From the NCBI GenBank assembly GCA_003488465.1, contig DNLN01000174.1, positions 1-7,153 of the forward strand: a DNA stretch of 7,153 nt. Reading direction: 5' to 3'. Numbering within the stretch: the first letter of the stretch is position 1; every line of letters begins with the position of its first letter. The stretch comes from Sutterella sp. GTDB taxonomy: Bacteria; Pseudomonadota; Gammaproteobacteria; Burkholderiales; Burkholderiaceae_F. A program made the translations under genes and the position numbers. The notes below the pieces were generated by a model, which saw only the letters and a program-made list of their open reading frames with translations, was not told the DNA's origin and made no database searches. Positions 1 to 5,702 of this stretch are shown here, in pieces.

Positions 1-26
1 TTTTGTTCCCAATTGCAAAAATTGTT

Positions 27-806
27 TCAGAGAGCGCGGGCTGCCTGAAGCGGCTTAAAGCCGACATGCACGGCGCAGATGCCGAACGTGAGGTTGACCC
101 ACTTCACCGGACTCATGCCCGCCTGCTCCATCATCGCCGCGAGCGTCTTCTGATCGGGATGCATGCGGATCGACTCGGCAAGGTACCGGTAGCTGTCCGC
201 ATCCGCTGCGATCTTCGCCCCGAGCCAGGGCATGAGGCGGAAGGAGTACAGATCGTAAAGGGGCTTGAGAAACTTCGCGCAGTGACTGAATTCAAGCACC
301 ACCACGCGGCCGCCCGGGCGCACGACGCGGCACATTTCGCTGAGCGCGCGATCCTTGTGCGTCATGTTCCGCAGTCCAAAGGACACCGTTGCCGCATCGA
401 AACTGTTGTCGGCAAAGGGCAGCTTTTCGCAGTCGCAGAGCGCCGTCCTTGCGCTGATGCCCTCTTTCTTGAGACGCTTGACGCCTTCGGTGAGCATCGC
501 CTCGTTGATGTCGGTCGCCCAGACTTCGCCCGTCGGACCGACCTTCCGGGCGAGGGCGATCGCGATGTCGCACGTGCCCGAAGCAATGTCGAGCACCTTG
601 CCGCCCCGCCCCGCCCCCGTGAGCGCCACGGCGCACCGTTTCCAGAGCCGGTGCAGGCCGAAGCTGAGCAGATCGTTCATGAGGTCGTACTTGGGCGCTA
701 CCGAATCGAACGTCTTCTTGACATCCTTCGCCTTCTCGTCTTCAGGAACCTCTCGGTAGCCGAAATGGGTGGTTGCGCCTTCGGGCTTGTTGTGCTCTTG
801 CTGCAT
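27..806 (-). CDS. ubiE: Ubiquinone/menaquinone C-methyltransferase UbiE
   Basis: SAM-dependent methyltransferase that C-methylates the benzoquinol ring in ubiquinone synthesis and demethylmenaquinol in menaquinone synthesis; it acts on membrane-bound quinone intermediates. The 259 residues fit the family (about 250). Visible signatures are TTHFGYREV near residue 12, the run [18 protein letters not shown] at 40-57, SAM motif I at about 71-82 ([12 protein letters not shown]), the acidic residue of motif II in ATDIN at 97-101, SFGLRN at 142-147, and [18 protein letters not shown] at 202-219, the last nearly identical to the Escherichia coli protein. The start gives a normal family N-terminus although only a weak Shine-Dalgarno precedes it. 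It lies 12 nt after the DUF971 gene on the same strand, so the two are probably co-transcribed. One oddity is a Cys (residue 79) where motif I usually has Gly. No convincing terminator is seen in the 26 nt left after its stop. Confidence 0.96.
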   Translation of the reverse strand: MQQEHNKPEGATTHFGYREVPEDEKAKDVKKTFDSVAPKYDLMNDLLSFGLHRLWKRCAVALTGAGRGGKVLDIASGTCDIAIALARKVGPTGEVWATDINEAMLTEGVKRLKKEGISARTALCDCEKLPFADNSFDAATVSFGLRNMTHKDRALSEMCRVVRPGGRVVVLEFSHCAKFLKPLYDLYSFRLMPWLGAKIAADADSYRYLAESIRMHPDQKTLAAMMEQAGMSPVKWVNLTFGICAVHVGFKPLQAARAL

Positions 807-818
807 TGCGGGAACTGC

Positions 819-1232
819 TTAGTGTTGGTGGGACGGACAGGCGGGAAGCTCCTTGCCAAGGAACGGTGCATTCGCCGGATCGTCGGGCTCGCGGGAGGCG
901 CCCGCCCGGGCGAGCTTCTCAAGATATTCGGCCCAGAGCGCCTCGCGATTCATGCCGAGTTCGTTCAGGTAGTCCCAGGAGTAAAGGCCCGTATCGTGGC
1001 CATCGGAAAAGACGATCTTGAGCGCGTAGCTGCCAACCGGCTGGGCGCTCACGATTGTGACAAGGCGCTTGCCGACCTGGAGCTTTTCCTCCTGCGGCGT
1101 ATGGCCCTTTACATCGGCCGAAGGCGACATCACCCGCAGAAACTCGAAGGGGAAGTCAAACCGGGCTCCGTCGTCAAATGCGATCGTGAGCTCACGGCGC
1201 TTGGTGTGCAGCAGAATTTCCACGGGAAACAT
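819..1232 (-). CDS. DUF971 family protein (gamma-butyrobetaine hydroxylase-like N-terminal domain)
   Basis: A 137-residue protein that is almost entirely one DUF971 domain. Recognisable pieces are the N-terminal strand with LTIAFDDG (residues 15-22), a stretch around 32-44 containing RVMSPSADVKGH, the QPVGSYALKIVFSDGHDTG segment (about 64-82) and YSWDYLNELG (84-93). This domain occurs at the N-terminus of gamma-butyrobetaine hydroxylases, but here it stands alone without the oxygenase domain. The biochemical role of stand-alone members is not established, so none is assigned. The C-terminus carries one Cys and two His (CPSHQH), which could bind metal, though that is speculation. I chose the ATG at 1232: a longer in-frame reading to 1346 would run through the terminator and into the tRNA gene. 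The Shine-Dalgarno is weak and no good promoter is visible between the terminator and the start. It is followed after 12 nt by ubiE. Confidence 0.9.
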   Translation of the reverse strand: MFPVEILLHTKRRELTIAFDDGARFDFPFEFLRVMSPSADVKGHTPQEEKLQVGKRLVTIVSAQPVGSYALKIVFSDGHDTGLYSWDYLNELGMNREALWAEYLEKLARAGASREPDDPANAPFLGKELPACPSHQH

Positions 1233-1276
1233 GGGATTGCCGTTTGTCTGGATCTGTCGAGGCCGCCTGAGGGCTG

Positions 1277-1306
1277 AAAAAAAGACGCTGTCAACCGGCG
1301 TCTTTC
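1277..1306 (-). terminator. Rho-independent terminator of the tRNA-Arg unit
   Basis: Read on the minus strand, the arms AAAGACGC and GCGTCTTT form a perfect 8-bp stem around a 9-nt loop and run into a tract of eight T. It begins 7 nt after the 3' end of the tRNA, so it most likely ends that transcript and isolates it from the DUF971-ubiE pair 45 nt further on. Confidence 0.88.
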
Positions 1307-1313
1307 GGAAAAC

Positions 1314-1388
1314 TGGTACCACTGGCGGGAATCGAACCCACATCACAGCCTTCGGAGGGCCGCATTCTATCCATTGAACTACAGTGGC
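1314..1388 (-). tRNA. tRNA-Arg, anticodon CCG
   Basis: A 75-nt cloverleaf on the minus strand with an encoded CCA end (1314-1316). The acceptor arms are GCCACTG and CAGTGGT, the D stem is GTTC/GAAT, the anticodon stem is CGGCC/GGCTG with loop CTCCGAA, and the T arm is GTGGG-TTCGATT-CCCGC. The anticodon CCG (1353-1355) reads the Arg codon CGG. A20 in the D loop, C35 and discriminator A73 agree with known arginyl-tRNA synthetase identity elements. The first acceptor pair is G1-U72, a wobble rather than the usual G-C. The base just before the 5' end is T and could pair with A73. The gene lies 19 nt after priA and has its own promoter and terminator. Confidence 0.96.
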
Positions 1389-1399
1389 AGAGAAGCGGC

Positions 1400-1427
1400 A
1401 TTATAGGCTAGAGATCCACGGGATCAA
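1400..1427 (-). promoter_or_regulatory. Sigma70-type promoter of tRNA-Arg
   Basis: On the minus strand a TTGATC (-35, 1422-1427, four of six consensus bases) is followed after 16 nt by an exact TATAAT (-10, 1400-1405). The -10 ends 11 nt before the mature tRNA 5' end, so transcription would start only a few bases upstream of it. The sequence right after the -10 is GCCGC, a GC-rich discriminator of the kind found at stringently controlled stable-RNA promoters. The promoter overlaps the end of priA, whose stop codon lies in the spacer. Predicted by eye only. Confidence 0.8.
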
Positions 1428-3408
1428 CCTCGACGGACCAATTGATACCCGGCTCGGTCTGAATCCGCGCGCACCAGGCTAAAAGAAACCGATGCAGCTC
1501 GCCCCGATTGCCCGCCTCAACGAGAAGCTGTCCTCGCTCGGCGTCCATGAGCCGCATCACGGACATGGGCACCGGGTCGTAAAGCGCAACACCGTCCTCC
1601 TCCGGGGCCGCCTGCCTTGCCCGCGCAAGGAACCCGAGCGCCCGGTCAAGAGTCTGCGCCTCGGCACGCAACATCGCCTGGAACACGAAGGGCGGGGAGA
1701 GACTCTCCCTGCGGTCCGCGAGAGCCCGGGCGGCAAACCGCTCGAAGCTCTGCGCCTTGAGTTCGGAAAAAATGGGGTGATCCGGGAACCTGCTCTGCAC
1801 AAAGACTCGCCCAGAAATCTCGCCCCGTCCCGCACGGCCGGCAACCTGCAGCACGGTGGAGAAAAGGCGCTCCTCGGCCCGGATGTCGGGATTCACAAGC
1901 TGCGCATCCACATTGAGTACGACAACAAGCCCGACGCGCTTGAAGTCATGCCCCTTGGCAATCATCTGCGTGCCGACGATGATGTCCGCTTCACCCTTGT
2001 GAATCTTCTGGAAGGCGGCCTCGGTTTCGCCCTTTCGCTTCACGCTATCGCGGTCGAGCCGCAGCACTCTGGCCTCGGGCCAGAGCGAGACGATCGCCTC
2101 CTCGATCCGCTGCGTGCCGGTGCCAACCGCACTGATCTCGGGATTGCCGCAGCTCGGACACCGCTCGGGCACTCGGTACGAGGCCCCGCAGTGATGACAG
2201 ACAAGCCGCTTTTCGGCCTTGTGAAACACTGTGAAGGTTGAGCAGTGCAGGCAGCGGCTCACCCAGCCGCACATGGGGCAGGAAACGGAAGGCGCGTAGC
2301 CTCTGCGGTTGATGAAGACGAGAACCTGCTCGCCGCGCGCAAGCGCCGCATCGACCGCTTCGCGCGATTCCTGGGCGAAAACCTCGCCCGCCCGGCGCCG
2401 CATGTCGATCACCGTGAACACGGGCAGACTCGCGCCCTGCACCGCCCGATGCGTGAGCCGCAGCAGCCGGTAGGCGCCGCGCTGGGCTCCGTTCCAGGTC
2501 TCAAGCGAAGGGGTTGCGGATCCCAACACGCAGGGACAGCCGTTTAGCTGCGCGCGCTTCACGGCAAGGTCCCGGGCCGAATGCCGCAGGCCGTCCCCTG
2601 CCTTGTAACTCGGGTCATGCTCTTCGTCGACAATGATGAGTCGCAGTTTCCTGAAACTAGCGAACACCGCCATGCGAGTGCCGACGACGACTCGGCTTCG
2701 ACCTTCGTGTACGGCAAGCCACGACCTGGCCCGTTCAAGGTCGGAGAGCTCCGAGTGCAGCGACACCACGGTCTCGCTCGAAAAGCGCTCCCGCACGCGT
2801 CTTTCGAGCTGCGGCGTGAGGTTGATTTCGGGCACAAGAAAGAGCACCTGCGCCTGCGGATCGCGCTCGAGCACCCGGCTCATCGCGTTGAGGTAGACCT
2901 CGGTCTTGCCGCTTCCCGTGACGCCAAAGAGAAGGAACGTGGCAAAACCATCGGCCGAGCGGATGGCTTCAAGCGCCTGCTTCTGTTCATCATTGAGTTC
3001 GGGACTTGCCACCGCATCAATGGCACGAGGCTTTACCGTACGGATCTTCGCAAGCGAAGCGCTGTGCCGCATGCCGGGCGCCTTGCGAAAGAACGGCGGC
3101 AGGGCGCTCACCGCCGCCTGCCCCCAGGAGCGCATGTAGTAGTCGGCGGCAAACTGCGTGAGCCTGAGCCACTCCTCGGGAAGCGGCGCCGTGTCATCCA
3201 GCACCCGGGTGATGCCCTTGATCCTTTTCGGCTCAAGGCTGCTCGTTCGCGTCAAGGCCGTCACAACGCCCACGACCTTGCGGCTTGCGAGCGGCACGAG
3301 AACCCTGTCGCCCAGCACGACGTCCTGCCCGGGCGCCACCCGGTAGTCGAGCGGCGGCAGCGGCGCATCCAGGGCGACCTGCGCGAACATTTCGTCATTT
3401 GCTGCCAT
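1408..3408 (-). CDS. priA: Primosomal protein N' (replication restart helicase PriA)
   Basis: ATP-dependent 3'-5' DNA helicase that recognises stalled or repaired forks and starts reloading of the replicative helicase. Domains in order: an N-terminal 3'-end DNA-binding domain (about 1-105, with the YRVAPG and GDRVLVPL strands), helicase lobe 1 with Walker A GVTGSGKT at 162-169, DEEH at 261-264 and GSATPSLE at 296-303, then a cysteine-rich insertion, lobe 2 with VGTQMIAKGHDF at 478-489 and QVAGRAGR at 521-528, and a C-terminal domain. The eight zinc-binding cysteines are at 377, 380, 386, 389, 404, 407, 417 and 420, with the same spacing as in the Escherichia coli protein. The 666 residues are somewhat shorter than the 732 of E. 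coli, mainly before the Walker A motif. An AAGGA four bases before the ATG supports the start. The gene begins 42 nt from the nearest DnaA box of the upstream gap. Confidence 0.97.
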   Translation of the reverse strand: MAANDEMFAQVALDAPLPPLDYRVAPGQDVVLGDRVLVPLASRKVVGVVTALTRTSSLEPKRIKGITRVLDDTAPLPEEWLRLTQFAADYYMRSWGQAAVSALPPFFRKAPGMRHSASLAKIRTVKPRAIDAVASPELNDEQKQALEAIRSADGFATFLLFGVTGSGKTEVYLNAMSRVLERDPQAQVLFLVPEINLTPQLERRVRERFSSETVVSLHSELSDLERARSWLAVHEGRSRVVVGTRMAVFASFRKLRLIIVDEEHDPSYKAGDGLRHSARDLAVKRAQLNGCPCVLGSATPSLETWNGAQRGAYRLLRLTHRAVQGASLPVFTVIDMRRRAGEVFAQESREAVDAALARGEQVLVFINRRGYAPSVSCPMCGWVSRCLHCSTFTVFHKAEKRLVCHHCGASYRVPERCPSCGNPEISAVGTGTQRIEEAIVSLWPEARVLRLDRDSVKRKGETEAAFQKIHKGEADIIVGTQMIAKGHDFKRVGLVVVLNVDAQLVNPDIRAEERLFSTVLQVAGRAGRGEISGRVFVQSRFPDHPIFSELKAQSFERFAARALADRRESLSPPFVFQAMLRAEAQTLDRALGFLARARQAAPEEDGVALYDPVPMSVMRLMDAERGQLLVEAGNRGELHRFLLAWCARIQTEPGINWSVEVDPVDL

Positions 3409-3449
3409 ATTTTCCTTGTATTTCCGCTCTCTTCAACGGGTCGTCCGGC

Positions 3450-3458
3450 TTATGCACA
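3450..3458 (+). promoter_or_regulatory. DnaA box TTATGCACA
   Basis: Exact match to TTWTNCACA on the plus strand. It faces the next box (3463-3471) in inverted orientation, with 4 bp between them. Confidence 0.7.
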
Positions 3459-3460
3459 GA

Positions 3461-3482
3461 CCTGTGGATAACTCTGTGAACA
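3461..3482. repeat. 22-bp DnaA-box module, copy 1
   Basis: A 22-bp unit beginning CCTGTGGATAAC and ending CTGTGAACA, found again at 3649-3670 with a single G/A difference. It contains one exact DnaA box and a second weaker one (TTGTTCACA on the minus strand, 3475-3483, one mismatch) 12 bp away. Confidence 0.85.
3463..3471 (-). promoter_or_regulatory. DnaA box TTATCCACA (perfect consensus)
   Basis: The canonical high-affinity DnaA box of Escherichia coli oriC, read on the minus strand. It lies in copy 1 of the 22-bp module, 54 bp upstream of the priA start. Confidence 0.78.
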
Positions 3483-3568
3483 AATTTTTTGTTCAATGTT
3501 TACAAAGACTTCCTTCACGGCGCCAAACATAAGATGCCGCTTCATAGCGAATCAGTCTTTTTGTTTTA

Positions 3569-3581
3569 AATCAATATGTTG
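3569..3581 (+). promoter_or_regulatory. IHF-binding site, perfect consensus match
   Basis: AATCAATATGTTG matches WATCAANNNNTTR at every fixed position and is preceded by a T-rich stretch (3557-3567), as strong IHF sites often are. It lies between the two DnaA-box modules, where a DNA bend could bring them together, as IHF does in Escherichia coli oriC. Single consensus hits also occur by chance; the context is what gives it weight. Confidence 0.6.
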
Positions 3582-3648
3582 CAAGAATCCATCAATGGCT
3601 TATCCGCCTCTTGAGCTCAACTGGCAACGCTCATTTGTGATGTCACAG

Positions 3649-3670
3649 CCTGTGAATAACTCTGTGAACA
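3649..3670. repeat. 22-bp DnaA-box module, copy 2
   Basis: Second copy of the module at 3461-3482, in the same orientation and 188 bp away start to start, differing only at the base that makes TGTGGATAA into TGTGAATAA. The change keeps the DnaA consensus. The weaker second box here (ATGTTCACA on the minus strand, 3663-3671) has two mismatches. Confidence 0.85.
3651..3659 (-). promoter_or_regulatory. DnaA box TTATTCACA
   Basis: Exact match to TTWTNCACA on the minus strand, within copy 2 of the 22-bp module. Confidence 0.7.
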
Positions 3671-3675
3671 TCTCT

Positions 3676-3704
3676 TGAAAACGCCGATGCCATCGGCGTT
3701 TTCA
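3676..3704 (-). terminator. Hairpin terminator downstream of hemE
   Basis: A near-perfect 29-bp palindrome with arms TGAAAACGCCGATG and CATCGGCGTTTTCA around a single central base; in RNA the innermost pairs would open to form the loop. The stem has a GC core, with A4 on one side and T4 on the other, so it could work in both directions. It starts 48 nt after the hemE stop and separates hemE transcription from the DnaA-box region. The T-run is short (four), so termination strength is uncertain. Confidence 0.75.
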
Positions 3705-3752
3705 GAGGGTGCCCCGGTCGTATTTTGAGGGGATTTCCCGAGCCTTTGCCGA

Positions 3753-4817
3753 TCAGTGCTTGATCCTTGAATACGTGTGCACTTCGTCAACGAGCGCGGC
3801 AACCATTTCGGGGTCGCTCTTCTGCGCAATACCGTGGCCGAGATTGAACACGTGGCCGCCGCTGCCGACTGCTCCGAAGTCATCGATCACGCGCCGCGCC
3901 TCGGCTCGAACGGACTGCTCGGAGGCAAAGAGCGCGATCGGGTCCATGTTGCCCTGCAGGGCCACTCTGTCGCCGACCCGTCCCCTTGCCTTTGCAAGGT
4001 TCACCGTCCAGTCGAGCCCGATGCAGTCCGCGCCGCACTCGGCCAGGTCCTCAAGCCACACGCCGCCGCCCTTGGTAAAGACGATGACGGGCACGATCTC
4101 GCCCTGCGCCCTGCGCGTGAGCCCGGCGATGATTTGCCGGATGTACTTGAGCGAGAACTCCTGGAACTTGCCGTCCGCAAGCGCTCCGCCCCATGTGTCG
4201 AAGATCTGCACGGCCTGCACGCCTGCCTCAATCTGAGCGTTGAGATAGGCGGTGACGGCCCGGGCGTTGACATCAAGAATCCTGTGCAGCAGATCGGGCC
4301 GCTCGTACATCATGCGCTTGATGCCCGCAAAGTCCCTTGAGGAGCCTCCCTCGACCATGTAGCAGGCAAGCGTAAAGGGCGAGCCGGTAAAGCCGATCAG
4401 GGGCACGCGGTTTGCAAGCGCCGTGCGGATTTCCCTCACGGCATCCATCACGTACTTCAGCTCGGTATTGGGATCGGGCACGAATAGGGCGTTCACCGCC
4501 TCTTCGCTGTTCACTGCCTTTTCAAAGACCGGCCCTTCGCCAGCCACGAACGAGAGTCCAAGCCCCATGGCGTCCGGCACGGTGAGAATGTCGGAAAAAA
4601 GGATCGCCGCATCAAGGCCGAAACGCTCCACCGGCTGCAGCGTCACCTCGCAGGCTGCCTGCGGGCATCGTGCAAGCCCCATGAAGCTGCCCTGCCGATC
4701 GCGCACGGCCCGGTACTCGGGCAGATACCGTCCCGCCTGCCTCATCAGCCAGACTGGGGTATATTCGGTGTGTTCTCGCTTCAGGGCGCGCAGGAATGTG
4801 TCGTTGATCGGTTTCAT
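3753..4817 (-). CDS. hemE: Uroporphyrinogen decarboxylase HemE
   Basis: Cytoplasmic enzyme that removes four carboxyl groups from the acetate side chains of uroporphyrinogen III to give coproporphyrinogen III in haem synthesis; it needs no cofactor. The 354 residues equal the length of the Escherichia coli enzyme. Family signatures are [16 protein letters not shown] (21-36) with the substrate-binding arginines R26 and R30, [19 protein letters not shown] (70-88) with catalytic D76, [18 protein letters not shown] (141-158) with Y153, IFDTWGG (205-211), ALQGNMDP (286-293) and HVFNLGHGI (322-330) with H328. The start agrees with the family N-terminus, although no good Shine-Dalgarno is visible. 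The start codon overlaps the start of the divergent DUF167 gene by two bases, so its promoter must lie inside that gene. A hairpin terminator follows at 3676-3704. Confidence 0.98.
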   Translation of the reverse strand: MKPINDTFLRALKREHTEYTPVWLMRQAGRYLPEYRAVRDRQGSFMGLARCPQAACEVTLQPVERFGLDAAILFSDILTVPDAMGLGLSFVAGEGPVFEKAVNSEEAVNALFVPDPNTELKYVMDAVREIRTALANRVPLIGFTGSPFTLACYMVEGGSSRDFAGIKRMMYERPDLLHRILDVNARAVTAYLNAQIEAGVQAVQIFDTWGGALADGKFQEFSLKYIRQIIAGLTRRAQGEIVPVIVFTKGGGVWLEDLAECGADCIGLDWTVNLAKARGRVGDRVALQGNMDPIALFASEQSVRAEARRVIDDFGAVGSGGHVFNLGHGIAQKSDPEMVAALVDEVHTYSRIKH

Positions 4818-5169
4818 GAAAGTCAGGTCAGAAAAAGTTCAAGGCAATGCGGATTGTCGCACAGCCAACCTTCCGTCTTGGTTAAGCCAGGATGGGGACG
4901 GTGCATTTTTTGTTCTCGTGCATGCGCAACCGGGCGCAAAGCGCGACCGCGTGGCGGGGGAATTCAATGGCAGACTCAAGATCGCGCTTGCTGCGCCTCC
5001 GGTCGACGGCAAGGCGAACGCGCACCTGGCGAAATTTCTCTCCAAGCTACTCGGAGTTCCAAAGAGCGCCGTTACCCTAGTCTCGGGTGAGACGATGCGC
5101 GACAAACGCCTGCGCGTCGCTTCTGTGAGCGCAGGCGATCTGATGGAGAAACTTGCCGCGCAGCTCTAG
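4816..5169 (+). CDS. DUF167 / YggU family protein
   Basis: A small protein of 117 residues as annotated, whose DUF167 domain starts near residue 21. Hallmarks are HAQPGAKRD (36-44), [24 protein letters not shown] read through about 54-77, [13 protein letters not shown] (80-92) and a following basic segment (DKRLRV). The family is widespread (Escherichia coli YggU, about 96 residues), with solved structures but no firmly assigned function. It is the only plus-strand gene here. The only ATG, GTG or TTG in frame ahead of the domain is the ATG at 4816, which overlaps the hemE start codon on the other strand and has no Shine-Dalgarno. The first 20 or so residues do not look like the family, so translation may begin at a non-standard codon further in, and the start is uncertain. 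Its 3' end converges on the stress-protein gene 19 nt away with no visible terminator. Confidence 0.85.
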   Translation: MKVRSEKVQGNADCRTANLPSWLSQDGDGAFFVLVHAQPGAKRDRVAGEFNGRLKIALAAPPVDGKANAHLAKFLSKLLGVPKSAVTLVSGETMRDKRLRVASVSAGDLMEKLAAQL

Positions 5170-5188
5170 CCGCGCGACCCCATCTTCC

Positions 5189-5572
5189 CTAGCGGATGAC
5201 AAGCACCGGACGGTCGGCCGCTGAGAGCGTCTTTTGCGTCTCAGAACCAAGAAGCAGGCTACCGAAGGTGCTCAAGCCCCTGCTTGCCATCACGATGAAG
5301 CGCGCGTCATAGCGGCGGCCGACGGCGAGGATTCCCTCGTAAGGCGCCTTGCATGGCTCGGCAACCGTCTCGTATTCAATACCTGCGGCCTTGGCTTTTC
5401 TCATGACATCGGCCAGGCGCTTTTGCGCCAGATCCATCTTGCCGTCAACCACGGCGGTCATGCCGACAAGCGGCAGCTTCAGGCTCTGCGCGAGCTCAAC
5501 AGCAGTATCAACGCCTTTCAGGGACAGTTCACTGCCATCCGTACAGACTTCAATGACATCAGTGAGGGCCAT
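5189..5572 (-). CDS. Universal stress protein (UspA family), single domain
   Basis: A 127-residue cytoplasmic protein of the Usp fold, a group that usually dimerises and often binds ATP; which stress it answers cannot be read from sequence. It shows the first strand with the conserved Asp (VIEVCTDGSELS, D12), a helix around 18-31, and the C-terminal signature MASRGLSTFGSLLLGSETQ (95-113) ending in RPVLVIR. Of the nucleotide motif G-2x-G-9x-G-S/T, the second Gly (G99) and G109-S110 are present, but the first Gly is replaced by A96. I chose the ATG at 5572 rather than the TTG at 5590 because AAAGGAA lies a suitable distance before the ATG and family members begin there. It lies between the atp operon and hemE, on the same strand as both. 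It is separated from atpC by a terminator, so it probably has its own promoter; none was recognised with confidence. Confidence 0.92.
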   Translation of the reverse strand: MALTDVIEVCTDGSELSLKGVDTAVELAQSLKLPLVGMTAVVDGKMDLAQKRLADVMRKAKAAGIEYETVAEPCKAPYEGILAVGRRYDARFIVMASRGLSTFGSLLLGSETQKTLSAADRPVLVIR

Positions 5573-5643
5573 GATGGGATTCCTTTGCAAGCATCAGTAG
5601 TGACGACAATGGTATCGCAATTTCCCGGCTTTGGATAGCGCCC

Positions 5644-5677
5644 AAAGCAAAGCGGCCGGGCATTTCTGCTCGACCGC
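5644..5677 (-). terminator. Terminator of the ATP synthase operon
   Basis: On the minus strand, 25 nt after the atpC stop, two 11-nt arms (5667-5677 and 5652-5662) form a GC-rich stem with one A-C mismatch and one G-U pair around a GAAA tetraloop. They are followed by TTTGCTTT. The T-run is interrupted, so it is likely but not a textbook terminator. Confidence 0.68.
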
Positions 5678-5702
5678 CTGCATACATGTCGCGAGACAGG
5701 CC

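Larger units (their letters stand above)
3450..3671. other. DnaA-box/IHF region between priA and hemE; candidate replication origin
   Basis: The whole 344-nt gap (3409-3752) has no credible gene and is clearly richer in A and T than the flanking coding DNA, especially at 3479-3510 and 3541-3600. It holds three exact matches to the DnaA consensus TTWTNCACA, weaker boxes 12 bp from two of them, a 22-bp module present twice, a perfect IHF-consensus site near the middle and a 10-bp palindrome (TTGAGCTCAA, 3611-3620). The combination resembles a chromosomal origin, and oriC next to hemE is known from Caulobacter and other alphaproteobacteria. It could instead be a DnaA-titration site or a DnaA-controlled promoter region for priA. 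Against an origin, the genes to the right point towards the gap. Confidence 0.5.

Noticed and set aside
1..26. CAATT/AATTG inverted repeat after the ubiE stop as a terminator
   Set aside because: Arms are short and AT-only, and the region is cut by the window edge.
3..1277. A 424-codon open frame on the plus strand
   Set aside because: It lies antisense to ubiE and the DUF971 gene, matches no family I recognise, and is the usual third-position shadow of GC-rich genes.
1290..1295. Exact TTGACA (-35 hexamer) on the minus strand inside the terminator loop, as a promoter for DUF971-ubiE
   Set aside because: At 16-18 nt downstream there is nothing like a -10, and the bases are already explained by the terminator.
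1233..1346. A 38-residue N-terminal extension of the DUF971 protein
   Set aside because: It would translate through the terminator and half of the tRNA gene, and the DUF971 domain starts at the ATG at 1232.
2581..3471. A 296-codon open frame on the plus strand, and another of 249 codons at 1492-2241
   Set aside because: Both are antisense to the well-supported priA and have no recognisable domains.
3600..3608. TTATCCGCC as a further DnaA box
   Set aside because: Two mismatches in the conserved CACA part, so too weak to count.
3636..3647. TGTGATGTCACA as a CRP/FNR-type operator
   Set aside because: The half-sites TGTGA and TCACA are separated by 2 bp, while CRP sites need 6.
3496..3678. A 60-codon open frame in the hemE-priA gap
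   Set aside because: No Shine-Dalgarno, no recognisable family, and the stretch is explained by the DnaA/IHF sites.
5157..5176. CGCGC/GCGCG inverted repeat across the DUF167 stop as a terminator
   Set aside because: Only 5-bp arms with a 10-nt loop and no T-run on either side.
5573..5590. TTG start six codons upstream for the stress protein
   Set aside because: The Shine-Dalgarno AAAGGAA lies within these codons and is placed for the ATG at 5572.
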